From Cucumis sativus (lineage: Eukaryota > Streptophyta > Magnoliopsida > Cucurbitales > Cucurbitaceae): 64,000 bases of DNA. Location of the stretch: contig NC_026660.2 of NCBI RefSeq assembly GCF_000004075.3, positions 22,447,498 to 22,511,497 of the forward strand. The letters run 5' to 3'. Below the pieces are notes generated by a model, which worked only from the letters and a program-made list of their open reading frames with translations, was not told where the DNA came from and searched no databases. The translations under genes were made by a program, and so were the position numbers. Every line of letters starts with the position of its first letter. The stretch's first letter is position 1. Of this stretch, positions 12,955-25,818 are shown piece by piece.

Positions 12955-15314
12955 ATGGACGCCAAAGAGGCTGCTCTTACTGGAAACCCACGGCGTCCTT
13001 CTAACTGTTGCAATCCTGTCAAACAGCTTGGACCTATCTCCCTAGAACATGTGCTCCTAGCATTGCGTGAGTCCAAGGAGGAGAGGGATCTTCGGATCCG
13101 TAGTCTTTTTAATTTCTTTGATGCTGCCAACCTTGGACATCTTGACTATGCTCAGATAGAAGCTGGATTGTTGGCTCTACAAATACCTGCCGAGTACAAG
13201 TATGCTAAGGATCTCTTGAAGGTCTGTGATGCGAATAGAGATGGCAGGGTAGACTACAATGAATTTCGCCGCTACATGGATGATAAGGAACTAGAGCTCT
13301 ACCGAATTTTTCAAGCGATTGATGTTGAACACAATGGATGTATTCTTCCAGAAGAGTTATGGGATGCTCTTGTTAAGGCTGGTATACTATACCCTTCCCT
13401 GCCTTGTTTCTATTTCAGCCAGTCCTTTCTGGTTAATCACATTTGATTTAGAATACTCGTTGCTAAAGTTTCATATTATTTCATCAACACATTTTATACG
13501 ACTTAAAATTAGTTTGTATACTTTTGAACTTTCCATGAATAGTTTTATTAATCAATTTTTTTTAATGAAAATTAGAACACCAAAATCAGTCTTCAGATAC
13601 TGAAGTATGTGGCTAGCTATATGCTTCTTATGTTGTATTCCATTCTCAAGATTTTGTCAATGTCTGTTATACCATAGTGCAATTTCAGTTTGAATTCCAA
13701 TTCCCTATGGACTGTTAATTTTTTATAATGACTGGTTGGTTGATTCTTAATATGTAACCACACTTATTTTTTAAATTTACTTTGGTTAATGAATCACAAC
13801 ACGTGAACTATTTTATTTTAAATGATGGGCAGTATGGTGCATGAATTGAACCATATCTCTACTAATACCTTGTTTAGTTATTAGTAAATACAATTTCTTA
13901 ATCTATTCAGAATTAATTTCATTATTTAATTCACGCCATTTATATTGATTTTCTATTCATTTTATTTGGTTCATTATGTCACACATCTTGTCATCTTATG
14001 TGCCTGGCAGTTTTAATTTTTTAGGTATAGAAATTGACGACGAGGAGCTTGCACGTTTTGTGGAGCATGTTGATAAAGATAATAATGGAATCATAACTTT
14101 TGAAGAGTGGAGGGACTTTCTTCTATTTTATCCACATGAAGCTACCATCGAAAACATATATCATCACTGGGAAAGGGTATGCCTTGTAGATATTGGAGAA
14201 CAGGCTGTAATTCCAGAAGGCATCAGCAAGTATGTCCATCCTTTCAGGTACTTCATTGCTGGAGGTATAGCAGGAGCGGCTTCACGTACTGCAACAGCTC
14301 CTCTAGATCGACTTAAAGTGGCTTTGCAAGTACAGACAACTCAAGCATGGATTATACCAGCTATAAAGAAGATATGGAAGGAAGATCGTCTTTTGGGATT
14401 TTTCCGAGGTAATGGGCTAAATGTTGTAAAGGTTGCACCTGAAAGTGCCATCAAATTCTATACTTACGAGATGTTAAAGAGTATGATTGCGAATGGTGAA
14501 GACAAGCATGACATTGGAACTGCTGGGAGACTATTTTCTGGTGGTATTGCTGGTGCGGTTGCTCAAACCGCTATCTATCCTTTGGATCTCCTGAAAACTC
14601 GGCTGCAGACTTTTTCTTGTGAAGGCGAAAAGGTTCCGAGGCTAGGAAAACTTACAAAAGATATATGGGTTCACGAGGGACCTCGGGTCTTCTATAAAGG
14701 TCTTGTACCTTCCCTTCTTGGCATTATCCCTTATGCTGGCATTGACCTTGCTGCCTATGAGACCTTGAAAGATGTATCAAAAACATATATTCTTCAGGAC
14801 TCGGGTGCGTGATTTATTCATTTCTTCTTTTGTTTTTTATATTCTTCAATCATAAACACATTGTTCTTAGCCCGATTTTTCACTTACCTGTTTCTCATTA
14901 TGGTAAGATCCTGGACCTCTCACTCAACTGGCGTGTGGAACAATCTCTGGAGCTCTTGGAGCCACATGTGTTTACCCGTTGCAAGTTATTCGGACGAGGT
15001 ATGGATGGACGGACGGGGCCGGTCTGCCTTTGATTTTACCTATTTCTTTATCTATTGAAATCAAGGTAAATAGTATTTGTGATCCTTGTTTTGATTGAGA
15101 TAAATTGGCATTGTTTTTCAGAATGCAAGCCCAAAGTTCAAATAAAGGAGCTGCTTATCAGGGAATGTCAGATGTATTTAGACAGACACTAAAGAATGAA
15201 GGATATAGTGGTTTCTACAAAGGTCTATTGCCCAATTTACTTAAAGTTGTGCCTGCTGCAAGTATTACATATTTAGTTTACGAAAGGATGAAAAAATGGC
15301 TGGAACTTGATTAG
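12955..15314 (+). CDS. Ca2+-dependent mitochondrial ATP-Mg/Pi (adenine nucleotide) carrier, SCaMC/APC type
   Basis: Four exons, 12955-13381, 14025-14804, 14908-14998 and 15122-15314, encode 496 aa. The N-terminal half carries EF-hands. Loops at residues 92-103 ([12 protein letters not shown]) and 159-170 ([12 protein letters not shown]) look Ca2+-competent, while loops near 56-67 and 123-134 are degenerate. The C-terminal half has three mitochondrial carrier repeats with signatures PLDRLK, PLDLLK and PLQVIR. The family sits in the inner mitochondrial membrane and exchanges ATP-Mg or ADP for phosphate when Ca2+ binds the cytosol-facing domain. The closest relatives I recall are Arabidopsis APC1-APC3 (e.g. 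At5g07320), which begin and end similarly. The start was chosen by homology; the same frame stays open through the short leader exon. The start of exon 3 has a weak acceptor (TATGGTAAG), but it alone restores [18 protein letters not shown]. Confidence 0.95.
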
Positions 15315-16766
15315 GCAAGTCGGTGTATACATGAGATGGTATTATGGTTAGAGAATATTGACGAAAAAGATTAGTACCCAAAAAAGGAAAAAAAGAAAAA
15401 GAAAAAAAGAAAAAAAAAAAAGGAAAAGAGAGAGAGAGAAGAAATCGTAATTGGCAGATGCCAATTTGCTGATTGAGAATTGGAGGTACATTATTTGTGG
15501 TCAGGAGGTGTAACTCCAGAATTTTTTAAACTACGAGTAATAATGGGAAGTGATTGGTGCTACGATTGTTGTAGCTTGCAAATGACTAATAGTTCATATA
15601 TTGGCAAATAATTTTCCACTCCTCTCTTCACTTGTGATTGAAAAATACTTACTACTGATGCTACGTTCATTATTGTGCCATCCCACTAGATTTTTCAATG
15701 TAGTGTCACATGGAAAAATTACATTCTTCTTGCACGTCCAATTGAAGTGAGATGCATGGATGCACTTGAGTATTGTTTTTTTAGGGGGGATTTGGAGATC
15801 ATGGATGTACATTCATACAATTAGAATTAGAGTTTAGTCATCTTCAAGGGAATTCAAGATAACTATTGGCTACAAGACTGATTTGTTTTCGGTGTTCTAA
15901 AGGGTGATTTGAGAATTTTGAGTTTAGCAGTGTTGTAATTTTATAATGATTTCGGTTACATCAACTTACTATGTCAATAAAAATAAAATAAGACTGTGTA
16001 TTACTAATTTAAAAGATTGATTGGAGGTTTCAATCCTACCCACACACGTTTGTTTTACAATTGCTCTGGTCACAACTTAGAAATTGCTCTTGAGGTTTTG
16101 AAATCAATTTTTAAGTAGAACAATTGTGAACGTGGAGGATTACAATTATTACTGACAAGTTTTTTTTTTTCTTTTAATGAAATATATCCATTTGTTTCTT
16201 ATAAAACAACTTGAACCAAGAGCACATGTACTGTTCATGATAGTTGATCACATATCAAAATGTATTGGTATTGTTAGAATACGGTATATGCCTTCTTCAA
16301 TTGGGCAAAACAATAATATGTTGAGTTTTAATTTTATGGTTGTGATTGAACTAGCAAAAGAAAAAATGAAATTTGTGCGACTTTGTTGGCTGTCCTGAAT
16401 TGATTATTATAATTAATGATTATCATTTAAACTCGAAGGCATTGGATCGATTATTATTATAGTCGGTAAGTTTAATAGTTTCAATCATTTAAGCATGTTA
16501 TCGTTCTCGTTTGAACTCATAAAATAACACTTATGAAAGATGAAAAAGTTACATTATGACTCTAATAACATTAAGTATTAACTAATATTAGTTATGAAAT
16601 TAGAACACAATTTTTAATAAAGAGATGGAAAATTAACGAAGTGTAACATCTGTATTTCTGAACGTGAAAATGACCACAAACATTAAAGTGAATGACAAAA
16701 TTGCCACAAACAATCCTAAAAAACAATTATAAATGAAGGATAATTGTAAAAAATAGCAATTTTGAC

Positions 16767-16840
16767 AAAATATTTACAAGCAATAGCAAAATTTTAAATT
16801 ATATCAGTAATAATTTTTTTGTTATACTTGTAAATATTTT
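16767..16840. repeat. Fold-back AT-rich element, copy 2
   Basis: The left arm is AAAATATTTACAAGCAATAG, followed by CAAAAT. The reverse complement of the right arm is AAAATATTTACAAGTATAAC, followed by AAAAAA. It is the same family as 1803-1924 but with a shorter centre. Confidence 0.6.
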
Positions 16841-17224
16841 AATTTATCTGTCTATTTTTAAAAATGCCAGTATAATGGGAGTGTAAAATGAGACTAAAAA
16901 GTTTATCCACCCCATCCTTTTACTTATATTATACCTATAGACTCAATAAGTTTGATGGTCAAATTTTATGATTTGAATAAGTTTGAAGACTCAATTTGTA
17001 ATTTTAAAAGTTTAAAGGTACGACTTTAACTACATCTTTTGCAATTTTCTAAATATAAAAGAAAAACGGTTATCCTTAATAAAATAAATAAAAGTACTTA
17101 ACTAAATAAAAATAAAGTACTTAACTAAAAATTTTGTTATATTTTATAAATAGATTAAATATACAATAATAATTAATTTGGAATAAATTAGAAAAGAAAA
17201 AAAGAAGCTGATGGCCGGTTGGTT

Positions 17225-17232
17225 GTATAAAT
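17225..17232 (+). promoter_or_regulatory. TATA box of CHLD
   Basis: TATAAATA lies 92 bp before the ATG. It is followed by a pyrimidine-rich leader with CTCTCT and (TTC)n at 17272-17306, a common form of plant 5' leader. The position is sensible, but no transcription start is visible directly. Confidence 0.55.
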
Positions 17233-17316
17233 ACAAGAAAACGAATGGATAAGAAATAAAGAGGGCGCTAAGACTCTCTCTCTCTTCTTCTTCTTCTTCT
17301 TCTCTCTGCCATAACA

Positions 17317-20300
17317 ATGTCAGTCACAGCTCTAACTCCTTCACCATCTTTCCCTCATCTCCGATCTTCTCTTCTTCCTTCTTTCAGATTCCGTCCTCTT
17401 CTCATATTTTCCTCTCCCCCTTTCTCCCCCAAACCCCATCTCTCTCGCAGAATCCGCCATTGCATTCGCGCTTCTTCAAATGGAGCTGTAGCTGCGGCTG
17501 ACCAGCCAGAAACAACTTCCTATGGAAGACAGTACTTCCCTCTTGCTGCAGTTGTTGGCCAAGTATTATAATCATCTATGTTCCCTTTGAGTAGTTTAAT
17601 TGTTTGAATTTATAGTATTGCTGTTTGTTCTCATTGTGATTGATTGATTGTTGTGGCTATCGCATAGGATGCTATTAAAACTGCTCTTTTGCTTGGAGCT
17701 ATTGACCGGGAAATTGGCGGCATTGCCATTTCGGGAAAGAGAGGAACGGCCAAGACAGTTATGGCTCGTGGATTACACGCGGTCTTGCCACCTATTGAAG
17801 TGGTTGTTGGGTCAATTTCGAATGCTGATCCATCATGTCCAGAAGAGTAAGATTCCTGAGTGTTTAGTAGTGATCATTTCACATTACCTTTTCGGTTGAG
17901 AATTTTTGTTTTGCACCCGATAGGCAACACCGTAGATGTTAGTGACGGTGGGGTGACATGGGATTTGAAATTTAAAAGATTAATTGATTTTCTTGGCGAT
18001 CCCATTTCACTTTTTTTGCTTTCGACCTTGGAATTCTCTATCTTTTGAACTAAAGTTTCGGCTTCTTTCTCCTAGCTTCCTATTGAGATCAATAGAGCAG
18101 GTATGAATGCCGTTATACTAAGAGCATGAGACTGTACAATCATGTGGGTGTTCATTGTCTTCTAAACATGGACATAATCTGCTAATTCACGAGTTTTCTT
18201 GCGAAGAGTTAGCCGAGGATTTTATTGAAATATAACATCCTAATATGCTTTGGCCTTTATTTCTTGAATGAAAGAAGTCTGACCTATAATTCAATTTATT
18301 ATAACGACGATTTTTTTCCACTGAAATTTTTTTATAGATGGGAGGACGGGCTTGCTGATCGTGTTGAATATGACTCTGCTGGTAATATCAAAACCCAGAT
18401 TGTTAAGACCCCTTTTATTCAGGTACGTACCACGACGCCTGGTATCTCATATAGAGCTCATTTTTCATTGCTTAATGAAGCAAGTTTGATATGGCTGCAG
18501 ATTCCACTTGGGGTTACAGAGGACAGGCTCATTGGATCCGTTGATGTTGAAGAATCTGTAAAGACTGGAACGACTGTGTTCCAGCCTGGTCTTCTTGCCG
18601 AAGCTCATAGAGGAGTTTTGTATGTTGATGAAATCAATCTTTTGGACGAGGGCATTAGTAACTTGCTGCTTAATGTATTGACTGAAGGAGTCAATATTGT
18701 TGAAAGAGAAGGAATCAGTTTTAGGCATCCATGCAAACCACTTTTAATTGCTACCTATAACCCAGAAGAGGGCGCTGTACGTGAACACTTGCTAGACAGA
18801 ATTGCACTTAATTTAAGGTATAGTTGATATTTTGCCAGTGAAGCGAATCATATATTCATTTCGCTTTCTCATTCGACTATGACAAACTTTTTATGCAGTG
18901 CAGATCTACCTATGAGTTTTGAAGATCGTGTTGCAGCTGTAGGAATTGCTACACAATTTCAAGAACAGAGTAAGGAAGTTCTGAAAATGGTCGAGGATGA
19001 AATAGAGGTCGCAAAAACTCAGGTAACGTGGCATGGCATAGTGGTTAAATTAAAGGATCTGCTCCCCAATGATTAACTAGTAACTACTTGCAAGTTGCAT
19101 GATATGGTTCACTAACTTCCTGGATATTAAAGGTGAAATCTCTCGAGTTCTCTATTTTCTGCCTTTGTCACTGTCTTGCATTTATATTGATAAAGAGGAA
19201 GGACGAACCCCCCCAATGTTTAACTACAAACGTTGTTTTCGAAAATGGTGTTTGCTTAGTTAATAATATTAAATATACACTCAAACTGATAAGCTTGACT
19301 GTCGATGGTTCTTTTATCATAAAATAGCACAATTATTATAACGTCTTTACATTTATTTTTTATGAATTAGATACTGTGCAAAACGGTTTTTATTCTTTAA
19401 CAATAACAGATAAAGATCGAAACGCCGTTATATGCAGATAATTTTGTCAAGAGAATATTTGAAAGATGTTACAATCGGCCGGGAGCAATTAAAGTACCTT
19501 GTGTTGGAAGCTATTCGAGGTGGTTGCCAGGTTCTTACCAATTCTTGCCTCTTGTTGATCTCAGCTATTTCCATTTAGGCTTTCGATTGAAAGCAAGATG
19601 GGGTTGGAATGAGCTATTTGCTCTGTTTTCATATTCAATGTGCAATATTCTTCGACTACTTTTTTCTGCTGCTTGTGTTGTTCACTGAGGAAACAAAATA
19701 AAACACAAAATATATAGTGGCAGTTGAGTAATTTAGACAGAAGGCCATGGCTTTACAGTTTACTTGCTTCACATCTTGATTATCCAATATATGAATTGTG
19801 GAAATCAGGGACACAGAGCTGAGCTATATGCAGCACGTGTTGCAAAATGCCTGGCTGCTCTTGAGGGGAGGGAAAAAGTCTACGCCGATGACCTGAAAAA
19901 AGCTGTAAGCTGATATATTGTCGTCTTTACTTCACGCTACTTTCTTACCACGTTGGCTGCATGACTGGAAAGATACTTTTTTCTTACCGTGGCCGTAGTT
20001 TTACAAATTTTGGAGTGTTGTTCATTATTGAAAATTGTTCTCCTTTATTCTCGCTAAAATTCATAGTTTGTTCTCTGCTGGCTTCTTTGAGGGGGAATTT
20101 TGTCAGGTCTAGGATTTAGTTAATTGTTTCAAAGCAACAATGGTACTAATTGTATCGTATCATTATCCAGAACAATTTTTTAAAAATGGTTAACCAATTA
20201 TAAATGTTCTGTTTTTCTATGTGCTGTTAAGTGTTCCATTAGGTGAAAAACGTCTTTTTCTCAATTATTGTGGTATTATGTATTACGCTATATTTCAGTT

Positions 20301-23300
20301 TGGCAGCACCATATATGCTTTCCGTTCTGACATATTACACACCATAGGTTGAACTAGTCATTCTACCTCGTTCAACAATCAATGAAAATCCACCAGATCA
20401 GCAAAATCAACAGCCTCCGCCACCTCCGCCACCTCCACAAAATCAAGAATCTGGGGAAGAGGAGAATGAAGAGGAAGAAGAACAAGAGGTTTTGTACATC
20501 CATCAGAATTCCAGTTTGATGTAGAATGATTGTCAATGTTTTTTTTCTTGCATTTAGCTGATTCAGATTTTTCCCTTAGAACTTTTCAATTGTTGCACCG
20601 TGTTTCACTTCGAATTGCTTTGTTTGCTTATTCACCAATAACTCAAAAATTCCTTTCATAAGCAGGAAGATGATGATAAAGAGAATGAACAGCAGGAGCA
20701 ATTACCTGAAGAATTTATTTTTGATGCTGAAGGAGGTTTGGTAGATGAGAAACTTCTTTTCTTTGCTCAACAAGCACAAAGACGCAGAGGCAAGGCTGGA
20801 CGGGCAAAAAATGTCATCTTTTCAGAGGACAGAGGACGGTATATTAAACCAATGCTTCCAAAGGTTAGCCAACTTCCTAACCCTTTCATTCGAGATATGT
20901 GAATTTAATTTGGCGTTGAAGCACACTTTTCTATTGTGCGCCATATTTTGCAGGGGCCTGTTAGGAGGCTAGCAGTTGATGCAACCCTTAGAGCAGCTGC
21001 TCCATATCAAAAGTTGCGAAAGGCAAAAGATGTTCAAAATAACAGGAAAGTTTATGTCGAGAAGAGTGACATGAGAGCAAAGCGAATGGCTAGGAAAGCA
21101 GGAGCATTGGTAATAAAACTTCAGTTTTTTTATTACTTTGTTAAATATATTTTAAAATAAGTATCATATAAGAAATTTGAGACATAGAATGAGCGGAAAT
21201 GAAATGATAATTGCAATTTGTTCTTTGCTCATCGTTGGAATGCTAATAATGTCTAGCATTTCTTGATTTGACTGTACTTGGAAGTTTTCTACTTTAATTT
21301 CAATCCTCAATGGAGGTACTGAATTTCAGAACCTTGAGAATTGTAGACCTAACATGAAATATTTGGTTGCGTTTGATAAGCATTGGAGTTCTAAAATCTA
21401 GGCTTATTAACACTACTACTAAATTTCTTTGTTTTGTTATCCACTTTCTATCCATATTTTAAAATCTTAGACAGGTTTGAAAAAAAAGTAGTTTTATGAA
21501 CCTATAAGAAAGGGGAAAACCATAGGAAATGAAATTGGGAGGAAACAAGAATGAATTTCGAAAGCAAAATACAAAAAGTAGAATTTTCATCAAACGAAGT
21601 TTTAGTTTCTTTATTTTTATTTTGTTCACATAACTACTTCCCAATCTTATTATTTTAAATTTATTCAAGTGCCCCAGTCGATTGTAAATTATGATTATGG
21701 CTAATTCTTAGATTTGGTTACCTGTGGCAGGTAATATTTGTAGTTGATGCCAGTGGGAGCATGGCACTGAATCGTATGCAAAATGCAAAAGGTGCAGCAC
21801 TCAAGTTACTGGCAGAAAGCTATACAAGCAGGGATCAGGTAACATAAAGATCACATCATTATGCACTCTCAAGGTTTACATAACTCCGGATATTTGCATT
21901 GACATAACATCAGGTTCTTCATTGCAAAGATTGTAGCTGCAATAGCATGGTTGTTGTCTAGACTTCACCATAAAGTGTGCCTAAGATTTAGTATGGAAAA
22001 GATAATTTAGTCTATCATTCATCCTATACCAAGAAATGTGCCTGTATTAGAATACAATTTTTATTATTTTGATTCTTTAGTGGTGGGGAGGTTGCATTGG
22101 GAAAATTAGCGCTTACCTGGTTTAACAGTTGATCATGGTTGGAAATGAGGATTTGAACTGTAATATTGGGGAAGAAAGTTGACTGATCATCAAGGAGCGT
22201 GAGAACCCCTGTTTTCTTTTCTTTACTTAGTGAGATGAAAATCCATAAAGAGATACTTTTATCTAAATTTTGTAAGGACCTTCTGCCAATGTTCTTATGA
22301 CATTTAAAGGGAAAAAAAAATGTGGCAGTTAAGGAGTATCTGAATGGCTGGGAAATTTTCTTATTCCATATTCTAGTGAATGCTCCCTTTTATACATCAC
22401 TAATCTCAAGGTGATTTGTCTTATACTACATCAAACATCTCCAAAATGATCGAGTGATTCCTGTGGAGAAAATGGGGAAAATTGTTTACCATGTACCTAG
22501 TAGAGATGATTAATTTCTTCCACTTTTCCTTCCCCAAATTACTATTATTCGTACTACTTTACCATATGTTAATTATCTATTTCTCATAGGAGTCTCTAAT
22601 TTCACCCTAAGATACTTAATAGAAACCTGAATTCCATTCTTGTAATTGTTTAAGCAACCATGGTCGAGACTTCTAGTTGGTTGTTGTTCTTGTTGGTTGA
22701 TTATTTTTTATTTTTAACTTCAATTGTTATTTGGCTTTGTAGTAACGTGTGCTTTTATATCTAAAAATCACATTACAGGTTTCTATCATTCCTTTCCGCG
22801 GAGATTGTGCCGAAGTTCTTCTGCCTCCTTCCAGATCTATTGCAATGGCGAGAAAACGGCTCGAAAGACTTCCATGTGGTGGAGGGTCTCCCCTGGCTCA
22901 TGGTCTTACCACAGTCAGTATTTTTTACTATCTCAAAAATTTTCATCCTCAAAACAATGCTATTAATGCATTCATCCCCCGGGCGGGAATGTTCAATTTT
23001 TCAACCATCTTAAAAGTTAGACATTAGGCTGGTCCCCCTTCTCCTGAAGATGATATTACTGATCTCGATATGGACTAAAAAACTGGGACCTTGAAAAGGA
23101 AACGATAGTAAAAGTAAAGTATTATAGGTCTTTTCCTTTCTAACACAGTCTGGACTGTACTAGCCCTCTTTCACTTGCAAGCACGAGGCCCATTTCCTGC
23201 GCTAAATTCCCTACTCTGATTGTAATGGTAGCAAATTAAATACATCTGTCCTAAATTGGTTTTTGATCCACTTTTCAGGCTGTCAGGGTTGGATTAAATG

Positions 23301-24067
23301 CTGAGAAAAGTGGCGATGTAGGAAGAGTGATGATTGTTGCAATTACTGATGGCAGAGCCAACATATCACTAAAAAAGTCCACTGATCCTGAAGCAGCAGC
23401 TGCTGCTGATGCTCCTAAACCTTCAGCACAAGAATTGAAGGTAAATACAGGTGCTTTACCCTCGTGAATTTTTCTTCTACACACTTCATCTGCTACAGAT
23501 TTATGTGAAGTTAAAAATTCTTACACTATCCATTTCAAAGTGCATATTCGGGAGTGATTTTGAAACCTTACGTTATCCATCTTCAAGTGCACGTTGGAGA
23601 GTGATTTCGGAAGGGTTGAAACCACTTTTGACATATTCAAAATCACTTTGAAACATGTCTATAATTGCTCGGTGTAATTTTGAAAATAGAAGTGATTGAA
23701 ATATTTTAAAATCACTACGAAACATGCTTTGGATCAATGCTCTTAACGTGAAATGGTCATTCTTGCGAAGGATGAGATTCTTGAAGTGGCTGGGAAAATA
23801 TACAAATCAGGAATGTCTCTCCTCGTCATTGATACCGAAAACAAGTTCGTGTCAACTGGCTTTGCCAAGGAGATCGCTAGAGTAGCTCAAGGTTTGTTCC
23901 ATTTTCATATGTAAGGTTGTTCAAACTTAGAGCAAAGCTACAATAGCCAGAACATCTTACACAACATTCCATTCTTCGCAGGAAAATACTATTACTTACC
24001 TAATGCCTCAGATGCTGTCATCTCTGCTGCGACGAAGGACGCTCTTTCGGCATTAAAAAGCTCGTAA
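17317..24067 (+). CDS. CHLD: Magnesium-chelatase subunit ChlD, chloroplastic
   Basis: Fifteen exons: 17317-17562, 17668-17846, 18338-18422, 18501-18817, 18899-19022, 19438-19530, 19809-19904, 20348-20488, 20666-20863, 20954-21109, 21731-21838, 22779-22913, 23279-23440, 23771-23891 and 23982-24067. They give 748 aa, the usual family length. The first ~60 residues are Ser/Pro/Arg-rich, as in a plastid transit peptide. The AAA+ module has a P-loop-like GKRGTAKT at 105-112 and YVDEINLLD from 211. A hinge follows with eight consecutive prolines and a Glu/Asp-rich stretch (about 400-450). The C-terminal VWA/integrin-I domain carries the MIDAS motif DASGS at 551-555 and DGRAN. In the stroma, ChlD with ChlI drives ATP-dependent insertion of Mg2+ into protoporphyrin IX by ChlH, the first committed chlorophyll step. 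All junctions are in frame and the gene looks intact. Confidence 0.97.
23542..23727. repeat. Small inverted-repeat element (MITE-like) in CHLD intron 13
   Basis: The left end GCATATTCGGGAGTGATTTT and the reverse complement of the right end, GCATGTTTCGTAGTGATTTT, match at most positions. Inside, related pieces (AAAATCACTTTGAAACATG, GTGATTTCGGAAG) recur. The element is about 186 bp with no coding capacity. No clear target-site duplication was seen. Confidence 0.55.
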
Positions 24068-25433
24068 AATGACTGCATTGGTTGGTTTTCTTGTTCACTA
24101 ATTTTGTTGAAACGAAAATATGTTTCTCCCTGCAGTGTAAAAAATACTTGTTTTTTGGCAATGTTGTAAAAGGGTAGGTCTTTTTGTTAGGGAATCCACT
24201 CCATTTAAATGTTGTATTGCAAAGGTTATTTCAATCAATGAGTAAAGAGGCACCTGCTTCTAATGATAGCTTTTATATATTTGATAAACGAACACAATTA
24301 AATTACTTGTAATTGTAAATATAATAATTAGATTAAAAATATTAACCGATATAAAACAACGTGAGAGGTACTAAATATAGCTTAATAATTTTTTTTCTTT
24401 AGATATAGCAAAGTTTGCCTCAAGTTTTTTTTGATAGACCGCATTCGTAGTTAGAGTTTATTCACTAATGAATTTTTGTCATAAATAAAAATTTATTAGT
24501 AATATAATTTACCATCGATAAGTTTTGCTATGTTTGCATTTATTTTAGAGTGTTTTAAACACTTAAAGTGGTTGTTACCTAAAAATGTCGATGGTTTGAA
24601 ATATTATTCTTACGGTTCATTTCAAAAGGAAATAGAAAAAAACAAACGTAGACCTCTCAAGTTTCAAAATGTATTTATTAATTTCTTTAGTTTTTTAGAA
24701 AACCTAAACAAGATAATAAAAGAAATCATAGATTTTTATTTATTTGGTTGCTTGTTTGGACAATATATGACATTGGAGGAATTCGAAGACTCTGACTGAT
24801 TAGACGTATATTCAAACTCCTCACATAAAAATATCTAATAAACAAAAGGAAAAAAAATAAGATGGACATTTACTAATTTTTTTAAAAGAGAATAAATTTT
24901 TATATTTTATCAATAATAAATATAAATAAACATTAATAGACACGTTTTCCATCTTAAAATCGGGTTATATTTTGTATATATTTTCAACAACTATATCATT
25001 TACAATAATTTTCTAAATAAATCAATAAAAAATTATTATAACAAACTTAACAAAATATTTACAAATTACAACATAATTAGACATTTACAATAATTTGATA
25101 GACAATGATAGAAGAATATCACTTATAACATACAAATATTTTAATTTATTTGGTACAAAATTAATATTGTGTTTGAGAAAAAGAGAACGAATCTTTGAAA
25201 TTTTTAATTTATTTCTTTGTTTGCGTTTGGTTTTTCTTAGAAATATGAATTTAATTTTAGATTCTTTTTGGTATTATTATTATTATTATTGTAAGTTTAG
25301 GTTCCGCGGAGAGCTGAGTAGCGAAGGACGCGCCAAGAAGCAACAAATATATTATACAATTTAAACCAATTTTATCTAATTTCTCCAACGTTTCTCTTTT
25401 CGATTTTCAAATTCCACTTCCCGCGTTTTCGCC
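24068..25433. other. Spacer between CHLD and TITAN9
   Basis: CHLD 3' flank followed by AT-rich sequence. Two degraded fold-back copies are visible: about 24400-24535 (ATATAGCAAAGTTTGC against GTTTTGCTATGTTTGC) and 25052-25142 (AAAATATTTACAAATTAC against ATAACATACAAATATTTT). A (TAT)n run lies at 25271-25290. The 89-codon open frames here are judged to be chance. Confidence 0.45.
25052..25142. repeat. Fold-back AT-rich element, degraded copy
   Basis: The left end AAAATATTTACAAATTACAA and the right end TTATAACATACAAATATTTT are imperfect inverted repeats of the same family as 1803-1924 and 16767-16840, with TGATAGA words inside. Confidence 0.45.
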
Positions 25434-25818
25434 TTGCAATTCCAAAGATTGAACGAAATTCCTGGTAATTTTGATTCATGCAAGCTTTCTCAATTGATAA
25501 TGTTTTCATTTCCTTCCAGATTTCGCCGATTGGAGTCCGATAACCTTTCTCCAACTAAAATTTCTACTCGTTTTGCAGCTTTTGGCATCCGCAAACACTT
25601 GTTCCTTGCAGTTTCTTCGTTCTCACATTTCTCTGGGAAGCCGAACCAACTCGTAAGTAATTGTTGTTCATCTGAATTTTGAAATTTAGGGTTTCCCAAA
25701 ATGCCATTTTTGCTGCAGACTGTATTTGTTGATTTGTTTTTTTTTATTTAAGTGATTCTGACTATTTTGAGATTTTTTTTTTTTTTTTTTTTTTGTTGAT
25801 GAAACAACTTGTTGGCAG
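25434..25818 (+). other. Probable TITAN9 first exon and intron, possibly coding
   Basis: A strong donor (CTC then GTAAGTAA) at 25652/25653 pairs with an acceptor (TTGTTGGCAG) at 25818/25819, immediately before the canonical ATG. The exon is open in frame with the downstream ATG from at least 25434, with an in-frame ATG at 25500-25502. If that ATG is used, TITAN9 gains 51 residues. The intron has a T tract of about 24 bases near 25771-25795. Confidence 0.45.

Larger units (their letters stand above)
15315..17316. other. 3' region of the carrier gene and upstream region of CHLD
   Basis: A purine-rich run (15370-15442, AAAAAG and GA units) follows the carrier stop, and possible poly(A) signals (AATAAAAATAAAATAAG) lie near 15975. 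A fold-back repeat copy sits at 16767-16840. A TATA box for CHLD lies near 17225. No further gene was recognised. Confidence 0.5.

Noticed and set aside
15105..15314. Separate start at the last carrier exon
   Set aside because: The frame joins perfectly to the preceding exon through a GT-AG intron, so it is the carrier C-terminus and not a separate small protein.
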